Below are positions 46,433 through 52,841 of a stretch of 64,000 nt of DNA, piece by piece. Numbering within the stretch: the stretch's first letter is position 1; each line of letters starts with the position of its first letter. The notes below the pieces were generated by a model. The model made no database searches. It was not told where the DNA came from and saw nothing but the letters and a program-made list of their open reading frames with translations. The stretch covers positions 310,001 through 374,000 of the forward strand of contig CAVTIA010000010.1 in NCBI GenBank assembly GCA_963734635.1, given 5' to 3'. Made by a program: the position numbers and the translations under genes. Source of the DNA: DATCJA01 sp963734635. Lineage in GTDB: Bacteria; Acidobacteriota; Vicinamibacteria; Vicinamibacterales; UBA2999.

Positions 46433-46891
46433 TCAGAATTTCGACACGCTGAACGGCAGCCGCGCTCCGGCAATCGTGAGGGCCAGCAGGGCGCCGGTGA
46501 CCGGAAAACCCACGCCGTCGGTCAGAAATTCTCCCGAGTGAAACATCCCCCTCGCGAAGTTGAAGTTCGCCACCATCATCAGCGCGAGGAACGCGGCCAG
46601 ACGCGTCCAGAAGCCGACGATCAGTGCCGCGCCGGTAAGGAGCTCGGCAAGGGGTATGAGCCTCGCAAAGAGCGGCACGCCGGGAACCGCCAGCGTTTCG
46701 ATATACCAGCGGACGCTCGGCGTGGCATTCTCGAGCCATTCGCGGAGCCGTTCGTCCAGGAGGCTGCTGTCGAACAACCACGTCCGCTTGTCCAGCCCGT
46801 TGAAAACAAGGAACAGTCCGATCGCCAGTCCCAGTACCCGCAGCGCCGCCGCGTAAGGGCCGGCTGGTGTCGTTCGGTTGGCAACCGCCAT
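46433..46891 (-). CDS. DoxX-family membrane protein
   Basis: 152 residues from the ATG at 46891, whose first base is shared with the cupin stop codon (TGATG); a longer frame to 46912 would lie inside the cupin gene. Four hydrophobic segments; LGLAIGLFLVFNGLDKRTWL, PLFARLIPLAELLTGAALIVGFWTRLAAFLALMMVANFNFARG is the DoxX core. DoxX proteins act in redox or respiratory contexts. Coupling to the cupin suggests joint function. Confidence 0.82.
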   Translation of the reverse strand: MAVANRTTPAGPYAAALRVLGLAIGLFLVFNGLDKRTWLFDSSLLDERLREWLENATPSVRWYIETLAVPGVPLFARLIPLAELLTGAALIVGFWTRLAAFLALMMVANFNFARGMFHSGEFLTDGVGFPVTGALLALTIAGARLPFSVSKF

Positions 46892-47232
46892 CAGCGCCCG
46901 GTCTCGACCCAATCCTCGCGAACCGGGCTGAACACGTCGAGCTCGAACGTATCCTCGAGCGCCTCGGCCTGATGCGGAGTTCCCGACGGTATGTGCAGCA
47001 CCTCACCTTCGCGGACCAGAAGCTCCTCACCCCCGACGAGACATTTCAGGGCTCCCTGCAGGACGTAGGTCATCTGCTCGCTCTCGTGCGCGTGCATCGG
47101 CACGAGTGCGCCGCGTTTCAGATAGATCTGCGCCAGCATTTCACGTTCGCCCGCGATGATCTTCTGCGAGATCATTTCGGTAATCTTGTCGAGCGCAATC
47201 TCGTCCCAACGATGTACCCGGACGGTAGTCAT
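46891..47232 (-). CDS. Small cupin-domain protein
   Basis: 113 residues. One cupin barrel with motif 1 PMHAHESEQMTYVLQGALKCLVG (His, His, Glu metal ligands) and motif 2 EVLHIPSGTPHQAEAL (His). Possible metal-dependent sensor, isomerase or dioxygenase; the substrate is unknown. It overlaps the DoxX gene by one base and is divergent from the E1 gene with 31 bp between starts. Confidence 0.85.
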   Translation of the reverse strand: MTTVRVHRWDEIALDKITEMISQKIIAGEREMLAQIYLKRGALVPMHAHESEQMTYVLQGALKCLVGGEELLVREGEVLHIPSGTPHQAEALEDTFELDVFSPVREDWVETGR

Positions 47233-47263
47233 AGCCTTCCGATAGTGCCATAATTTTGAGTAT

Positions 47264-49405
47264 ATGAAGGGGGCGTCCCTGGCGGACGTGCGCGCCGCCG
47301 GCAGGAGAGCACAAGGCGAGCACGGGGGATTGACCAGGGACGAACTTCTCGCCGCTTATCGCCTCATGCTCTTGTCGCGGAAGATCGACGACAAGGAAAT
47401 CCAGCTCAAAAATCAGAGTCAGGCCTTCTTTCAGATCAGCGGCGCCGGCCACGAGGCTGTTCTCGTCGCAGCCGGACGGCATCTCCGTGGCGGCTACGAC
47501 TGGTTCTTTCCGTACTACCGCGATCGCGCGCTCTGTCTGACGCTTGGATTCACGCCGTTCGAAATGTTCCTCGCGTCGGTCGGCGCCAAGGACGATCCGG
47601 CATCCGGCGGCCGGCAGATGCCCTCCCACTGGGGGCACCGGCGCCTCAACATTCCGTCGCAGAGCAGCGCCACCGGCACTCAGTGCCTTCATGCCGTGGG
47701 CTGCGCGGAAGCGACGGTTATCTATCAGCGCGTCGCCGAGATCGCGGATCGGCATTCCAAGTTCCACGACGACGAGATTACTTACGTGTCTATCGGGGAC
47801 GGCGCGACGAGCGAGGGAGAGTTCTGGGAATCGCTGAACACCACGTGTTCCAAGCGACTGCCCATTCTGTACCTCTGCGAAGACAACGGATACGCGATCT
47901 CCGTGCCCGTTGAGGCGCAAACGCCTGGCGGCGACATCTCGCGCATTGTCGAGCACTTTCCCGCGCTGCGCACATTTCGATGCGATGGCACCGACTATCC
48001 CGGCAGTCATCGAACACTCGCCGAAGCGGTCACACACGTGCGAAGCCGGAAGGGGCCAGCGTTCGTCCATGCCACGGTTATCCGGCCTTACTCGCACTCA
48101 CTCTCCGACGACGAAAAGCTGTACAAGACCACTGCCGAGCGTGAAGCCGAAGCGCGCCGAGATCCACTCGTACGCCTCCGGCATCTGCTGAAATCTGCGG
48201 AGCTGGCTACTGACGACGACCTGAACGAGATTCAAACCTCCGTAGAGCGCGAGGTGAACCAGGCTGCCGAAGAGGCGCTGGCAGCACCGAAGCCGGAAGC
48301 GGAAACGGCATCCTGGTATGTTTTCTCGCCGACAGTCGATCCGACGTCGGCCGCGTTTGCAACCGAGCCAAAGCCGTCAAGCAAGCCGGACACGATGGTC
48401 GGCATCATCAACGCCACATTGCGCGACGAGATGAGTCGCGATCCGCGGATCGTCGTCTTCGGACAGGATGTCGCCGATGCGACCCGCGAAGAGGTGCTGG
48501 CAAGCGTCGCCGGCAAGGGCGGCGTGTTCAAGGTGACTCACGGCCTGCAGCGGTTGCACGGCAGCGATCGCGTGTTCAATTCACCGCTCGCCGAAGCCAA
48601 CATCGTCGGCCGTGCCGTCGGGATGGCCCTTCGCGGGCTGAAGCCGGTGGTCGAGATTCAGTTTTTCGACTACATCTGGCCCGGATTCATGCAGCTCCGC
48701 GACGAAATGGCCATGATGCGTTACAGGTCGAGCAACAACTGGTCGTGCCCGATGGTCGTGCGTGTGCCGATCGGCGGCTACCTTCGCGGTGGAGCGCCGT
48801 ACCACAGCCAGTCGGGCGTGGCGATCTTTGCGCACTCGCCCGGGATTCGGATTGTGTTTCCGTCGAACGCACAGGATGCCTCCGGGCTGCTCCGTACGTC
48901 GATTCGCTGCGACGATCCTGTGCTGTTTCTGGAACACAAGCATCTCTACCGGCAGCCGTACAACAAAGGCGCTTACCCGGGGCCCGATTACATGGTGCCG
49001 TTCGCCAAGGCCGCAATAGCCCGTGAAGGCACCGATGTCGTCGTCATCACGTGGGGCGCTCTCGTGCATCGAGCGCTTCTCGCGGCGAGCCAGGCCGAAC
49101 GCGACGGTCTCAGCGTGGCGGTCGTCGACTTGCGTACGATCATCCCGTACGACTGGGAGACCATTGCTCAATACACGCGTAAGACCAGTCGCGTCGTAGT
49201 CGCATACGAAGATCAGCTCACATGCGGATTCGGCGCCGAGATTGCCGCCCGTATTGCACAGGAGCTCTTCGAGTACCTCGACGCGCCGGTTACGCGCGTT
49301 GCCGCCCTCGACTGTCCGGTTGCCTATGCGCCCGTACTCGAGGAGAGGATTCTGCCAAATACCTCGGACGTCCTCGATGCGATTCGCAGACTTGCTGCCT
49401 ACTGA
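47264..49405 (+). CDS. 2-oxoacid (2-oxoisovalerate/pyruvate-type) dehydrogenase E1, alpha and beta fused
   Basis: 713 residues. The N-terminal E1-alpha half (about 20-350) has the thiamine-diphosphate motif GDGATSEGEFWESLN (178-192) and DNGYAISVP. The C-terminal E1-beta half (about 385-713) has VFGQDVADATREEVLASVAGKGGVFKVTHGLQRLHGSDRVFNSPLAEANIVGRAVGMA and VYEDQLTCGFGAEIA-type end motifs. The halves are joined by an Ala/Pro/Glu-rich linker. Fused E1 of this kind is seen in Acidobacteriota and Bacteroidota. It feeds acyl-CoA metabolism such as branched-chain oxidation; E2 and E3 are not in the window. Confidence 0.92.
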   Translation: MKGASLADVRAAGRRAQGEHGGLTRDELLAAYRLMLLSRKIDDKEIQLKNQSQAFFQISGAGHEAVLVAAGRHLRGGYDWFFPYYRDRALCLTLGFTPFEMFLASVGAKDDPASGGRQMPSHWGHRRLNIPSQSSATGTQCLHAVGCAEATVIYQRVAEIADRHSKFHDDEITYVSIGDGATSEGEFWESLNTTCSKRLPILYLCEDNGYAISVPVEAQTPGGDISRIVEHFPALRTFRCDGTDYPGSHRTLAEAVTHVRSRKGPAFVHATVIRPYSHSLSDDEKLYKTTAEREAEARRDPLVRLRHLLKSAELATDDDLNEIQTSVEREVNQAAEEALAAPKPEAETASWYVFSPTVDPTSAAFATEPKPSSKPDTMVGIINATLRDEMSRDPRIVVFGQDVADATREEVLASVAGKGGVFKVTHGLQRLHGSDRVFNSPLAEANIVGRAVGMALRGLKPVVEIQFFDYIWPGFMQLRDEMAMMRYRSSNNWSCPMVVRVPIGGYLRGGAPYHSQSGVAIFAHSPGIRIVFPSNAQDASGLLRTSIRCDDPVLFLEHKHLYRQPYNKGAYPGPDYMVPFAKAAIAREGTDVVVITWGALVHRALLAASQAERDGLSVAVVDLRTIIPYDWETIAQYTRKTSRVVVAYEDQLTCGFGAEIAARIAQELFEYLDAPVTRVAALDCPVAYAPVLEERILPNTSDVLDAIRRLAAY

Positions 49406-49413
49406 CAACTGAA

Positions 49414-50436
49414 ATGCACCGCGTGTCCGCGGTTATCGTTCTCGCGCTCGCCGTTCTGCACACGAACGCCGACGCCAGGCTCGAGGTCGAGGTGCTGCCT
49501 TCGGTTGGCGGCCTTCCCCCCCATATCGTCGGGGCCTTCGAAGAGCCGCTCAACTTTCAGCAGACCCCCGGTGGCCCCTTCTACGTGTTCGACCGACGCG
49601 GGCACAGCGTGTACGCGGTGGACTCCGACACGAAGACCTTGATCAAGCTGGTCGAGATCGGTCCCGAGCTCGGCCGGATCCTTCAGCCGCGCGGCTTCGA
49701 CACTTCTGCGACAGGATCCTTCGTCGTTGCTGACGCGCCTCGGGGCGTCGAACGGATACAGATTTTTGGCGGCGGCGGCCTCCGGCGTGGGGGGTTTACG
49801 CTCCCGGCCCGCCAGCGAACCGCCTCGATCGTTGTTGGACCGTCGTTGATGAGCGGTATCGCCTCGATTCAGTTTACCGAGCCGACGCTGCTCATCAGCC
49901 AACCTGAAAGCGGCACGCTCTTCACCGAATACTCGTCGTCCGGATATGCGTTCCGCACGTTTGGGCGGTTGCGCGACACCGGACACGAGCAGGATCGTGA
50001 CGTCCACCTGGCACTGAACGTCGGCCTGCCGCTCGTCGATCCGACCGGCGGCTATTTCTATGTGTTTCTCGCCGGCCGTCCTATGTTCCACAAGTACGAT
50101 CGAAATGGCTCACTGCTGTATGAACGGCACATAGAAGGGCCTGAGATTGACCGCTACCTCGCGGGGCTGCCGACCCGGTGGCCTACCCGACGGGTTGACG
50201 ACCGCGAATTGCCTCTGGTCACGCCCGCCGTACGTGCGGCTGCCGTGGATGCGCGTGGGTCTCTCTGGATTTCGCTGATGGAACCCTACACCTACGTGTA
50301 CGACGCTCAGGGTGACAAGCGCCGGGTAATCCGATTCAGCGCCGCGGGCGTCATCAGTCCGACAAGTCTGTTTTTCACCAAGGATGGGCGACTGCTCGTG
50401 ACACCGGGGTGTTACGAATTCGATCCGCGTCCCTGA
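49414..50436 (+). CDS. Secreted beta-propeller-like protein, unknown function
   Basis: 340 residues from the ATG at 49414; the frame from 49222 is a shadow of E1. Signal peptide (VSAVIVLALAVLHTNADA). The rest has strand-rich, NHL/6-bladed-propeller-like repeats (GGPFYVFDRRGHSVYAVD, TGSFVVADAPRGVERIQIFG, PTGGYFYVFLAGRPMFHKYDRNG, RGSLWISLMEPYTYVYDAQGDKRRVIRF). It may be a periplasmic or cell-surface binding protein. It starts 8 bp after E1 and precedes the ABC pair. Confidence 0.7.
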   Translation: MHRVSAVIVLALAVLHTNADARLEVEVLPSVGGLPPHIVGAFEEPLNFQQTPGGPFYVFDRRGHSVYAVDSDTKTLIKLVEIGPELGRILQPRGFDTSATGSFVVADAPRGVERIQIFGGGGLRRGGFTLPARQRTASIVVGPSLMSGIASIQFTEPTLLISQPESGTLFTEYSSSGYAFRTFGRLRDTGHEQDRDVHLALNVGLPLVDPTGGYFYVFLAGRPMFHKYDRNGSLLYERHIEGPEIDRYLAGLPTRWPTRRVDDRELPLVTPAVRAAAVDARGSLWISLMEPYTYVYDAQGDKRRVIRFSAAGVISPTSLFFTKDGRLLVTPGCYEFDPRP

Positions 50437-50462
50437 CCTGGCCGATATCGACCTTACGTGCT

Positions 50463-51398
50463 GTGGTCCTGACCGCTCAGCATCTGACCCGCCGCTTCGG
50501 CAACCGCGTCGCGGTCGACGACCTGTCCTTCGATCTGTTGCCCGGTCAAATCTTTGCGCTGCTCGGTCCGAACGGGGCCGGTAAGACGACGACTCTTCGC
50601 ATGCTCGCCGGCCTGATCGAACCGTCATCAGGACGCGTGACGATCGGCGGCGAGATGCTTACACGCCGTGGCGCGTCGAGGCTGCGAAGCCAGATCGGCT
50701 TCCTCACGGAAATGCCCGGCCTCTGGGATCGTCTGACCGTCAGACAGAACCTGCTGGTGTATGCGAAGCTTCACCGCCTGACGCACCCCGATGCCGCAAT
50801 CGATCAGGCCCTCGATCTGCTCGACTTGCGGGACCGCGCCGGGGATCCAGCAGTGCAGCTGTCGAAGGGGCTTCGCCAACGCGTCGCCCTCGCGCGCACG
50901 TTGCTTCATCGCCCGACGATCGTCTTGCTCGATGAACCGACGGCAGGGCTAGACCCCGAGAGCGCTCGCGAGGTACGCGAGCTCATACTGCGGCTGCGAA
51001 GTGAGCGCCGCACGATTGTGCTCTCGACCCACAACCTCGACGAGGTAGAACGCGTGGCCGACCGCGTGGCCGTGATGCGCACGCGCCTCGTCGCGTTGGA
51101 CACGCCGGGAGCTCTCCGAGTGCATCTGTTCGGTGCTCGCCTGCGTATTGTCGTGGTCCAGGCGGGTGCCTCGTTCGTCAATGTTCTGGAGAAGGCCGGC
51201 TTCACGGACGTCCGCACCGATGGCGAGACGCTCTCGATCGGCGTGGACGACCCGGCGGCCGACGCCCCGCTGATCGTCCGGCGACTCGTCGAGGCGGGAG
51301 CGAGCGTGGTGACCGTGGTCCCCGAACAGCCATCGCTCGAAGAGGTCTATCTGACCCTGATGCGTGACCATAAGACCCCCGAACCAGTGCGCTCATGA
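50463..51398 (+). CDS. ABC transporter ATP-binding protein (CcmA/NatA type)
   Basis: 311 residues from GTG at 50463 (MVLTAQHLTRRFGNRVAVDDL). Walker A GPNGAGKTTTLRML, Q-loop FLTEMPGLWDRLTVRQN, signature QLSKGLRQRVALARTLLHRP, Walker B IVLLDEPTAGLDPES and the H-loop STHNLDEVER. A C-terminal about 95-residue DUF4162-like domain follows (residues 215-311). It is the ATPase of an ABC-2 exporter with the next gene. The stop overlaps the permease start by four bases (ATGA). Confidence 0.92.
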   Translation: MVLTAQHLTRRFGNRVAVDDLSFDLLPGQIFALLGPNGAGKTTTLRMLAGLIEPSSGRVTIGGEMLTRRGASRLRSQIGFLTEMPGLWDRLTVRQNLLVYAKLHRLTHPDAAIDQALDLLDLRDRAGDPAVQLSKGLRQRVALARTLLHRPTIVLLDEPTAGLDPESAREVRELILRLRSERRTIVLSTHNLDEVERVADRVAVMRTRLVALDTPGALRVHLFGARLRIVVVQAGASFVNVLEKAGFTDVRTDGETLSIGVDDPAADAPLIVRRLVEAGASVVTVVPEQPSLEEVYLTLMRDHKTPEPVRS

Positions 51399-52198
51399 GG
51401 CGAATCAGTGCGCTTCTCGGCAAAGAACTGGCCGACTTGCGTCAAAACAGGGCGGTGTTCCTTCCGGCGATTCTCACCGGAGTGATCTCGATGTCCCTGC
51501 CGTTCTTTGTCGCGGTCTTCGTGCCGGCGTTCACCGGAGAGCGCCTGTCGGATTCGAGCGACCTGGAGATTGCGGAGCAGCTTTATCGGGCTCAGCCCGG
51601 TCTCGTCGCTCTCAGCACCGAGGGCGCCATCCAGGCGTGGATCTTTCAGCAATTTCTCGTCCTGCTCGTGCTGACGCCCGTGGCTGGCTCGATGTCGGTA
51701 GCGGCTTACAGCGTAATCGGCGAAAAACAGGCACGGACACTCGAACCGCTGCTCGCAACGCCCTTGACGACGGTCGAGCTGCTCATCGCGAAAGTTCTTG
51801 GTGCACTGCTGCCGGCTCTTGCGCTTACCGTCGCGTGCTTCGCGGTCTATGTTGCTGGGGTTGCACTGCTGGCGGAGCCGGGTGTCTTTCGAGCCCTCCT
51901 CACGCCGGCTTCCCTGACCATCGTCTTCATCCTCGGACCACTCGCGGCGCTCGCGGCGCTGCAGCTGGCCGTATGCGCGTCCTCGAGGGTGAACGACGCG
52001 CGCAGTGCCCAGCAGATCGGCGCGCTCATCATTTTGCCCATAGCTGCCGCGCTTGTACTCCAGCTCACCGGCACGTTCCTGCTGACCGCTCCAATGATGG
52101 CGTTCATTGCCGCAGCGCTCGTGGCAGTTAACGGAGGGCTGATGCTGCTCGGGATCGTGCTCTTCGACCGCGAGTCCATTCTGACGCGGTGGAAATGA
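51395..52198 (+). CDS. ABC-2 type transporter permease (NatB-like)
   Basis: 267 residues with about six hydrophobic segments, an N-terminal cytoplasmic helix (RRISALLGKELADLRQNRAVFLPAIL) and the conserved cytoplasmic loop YSVIGEKQARTLEPLLATPLTTVELLIAK, typical of ABC-2/NatB permeases. The pair may export ions, lipids or peptides; the substrate cannot be inferred. A heptamer array starts at the base after the stop codon. Confidence 0.9.
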   Translation: MRRISALLGKELADLRQNRAVFLPAILTGVISMSLPFFVAVFVPAFTGERLSDSSDLEIAEQLYRAQPGLVALSTEGAIQAWIFQQFLVLLVLTPVAGSMSVAAYSVIGEKQARTLEPLLATPLTTVELLIAKVLGALLPALALTVACFAVYVAGVALLAEPGVFRALLTPASLTIVFILGPLAALAALQLAVCASSRVNDARSAQQIGALIILPIAAALVLQLTGTFLLTAPMMAFIAAALVAVNGGLMLLGIVLFDRESILTRWK

Positions 52199-52268
52199 GG
52201 CGTGCAGGGTGCACGGTGCAATGTGCAAAGTGCCACGTGTTTAGTGCGATATACAGAGTGCGGCGTAC
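52199..52268. repeat. Heptamer-word array NNNGTGC, downstream arm of the four-helix-bundle cassette
   Basis: Ten 7-nt words in exact register with no indel: GGCGTGC, AGGGTGC, ACGGTGC, AATGTGC, AAAGTGC, CACGTGT, TTAGTGC, GATATAC, AGAGTGC, GGCGTAC. The first base follows the permease stop codon; the last lies 4 bp from the stop codon of the four-helix-bundle gene. The third to seventh bases are conserved (GTGC) and the first three vary. Confidence 0.85.
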
Positions 52269-52272
52269 ACGA

Positions 52273-52671
52273 TCATTTCTTACGAGTTTTTCGCCACGGC
52301 GAATTGTCCGCTGACTCGTTCAGGTAGCGCATCAGTCCCGTCATCGCCCCGATGGCATCCTGCGATAACTTCCATAATTCGGCAAATTCGTTCTCGTCGA
52401 GATACCCACGATCTCGTGCATCGATTAAGGAGTCCTGAATCTCGCCGACCGATCCTCGCGCAATTCTCACGAATTGCTGGAATTCACGATGGTTGAATCG
52501 GGAAAATCCCTCCCCGATGTTACGCGGCCCCGATGCAGCAGCCCTGCGCACCTGTTGGCAAAAATCGCGATCCCGACAGACAGGGGATCGTGCACATAAT
52601 GCGTACATGCGGCGCTTCAATTCGCTGCTTAACTGCCAGCAACGGAGTTCCGTGAAATGACGTACACCCAC
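52273..52671 (-). CDS. Four-helix-bundle protein (23S rRNA intervening-sequence protein family, S23/IVP)
   Basis: 132 residues. The family pattern is clear: FTELRCWQLSSELKRRMYALC (helix 1), DFCQQVRRAAASGPRNIGEGFSR (conserved R-AA-S-P-NI-EG segment, helix 2), REFQQFVRIARGSVGEIQDSLIDARDRGYLDENEF (helix 3) and LSQDAIGAMTGLMRYL (helix 4). Families of this fold include rRNA intervening-sequence proteins and the Avd accessory protein of diversity-generating retroelements; they are basic and may bind nucleic acid. The biological role is not established. It is the only gene here enclosed by heptamer arrays, within a gap between two unrelated genes on the other strand. Confidence 0.9.
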   Translation of the reverse strand: MGVRHFTELRCWQLSSELKRRMYALCARSPVCRDRDFCQQVRRAAASGPRNIGEGFSRFNHREFQQFVRIARGSVGEIQDSLIDARDRGYLDENEFAELWKLSQDAIGAMTGLMRYLNESADNSPWRKTRKK

Positions 52672-52708
52672 TCCTCAGAGCAGAGCACAACGAATACCAA
52701 GCGCGTTC

Positions 52709-52820
52709 AAGGTGCACCGTGCAAGGTGCCGTGTGCGGTACCACACACGCCGCAAATTGCGCGTCGCACGTTGCATGGCGCCGCACCTGCACGCTGCACG
52801 GTGCACGCTGCACACTGCAC
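52709..52820. repeat. Symmetric heptamer-word array (NNNGTGC then GCAC-type), upstream arm of the four-helix-bundle cassette
   Basis: 112 bp, sixteen 7-nt words in unbroken register. The left part reads AAGGTGC, ACCGTGC, AAGGTGC, CGTGTGC; the centre is a palindrome around GGTACC (52737-52742); the right part reads CCTGCAC, GCTGCAC, GGTGCAC, GCTGCAC, ACTGCAC. The words change to their complement at the centre, so the whole can fold as a hairpin. It begins 37 bp upstream of the four-helix-bundle start. Confidence 0.85.
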
Positions 52821-52841
52821 GTTTCGTGGAGCGAAGCGTTC

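Noticed and set aside
52709..52820. Possible CRISPR array
   Set aside because: Units are 7 nt with no spacers, the repeat is degenerate and it reverses to the complement at the centre. No cas genes are nearby.
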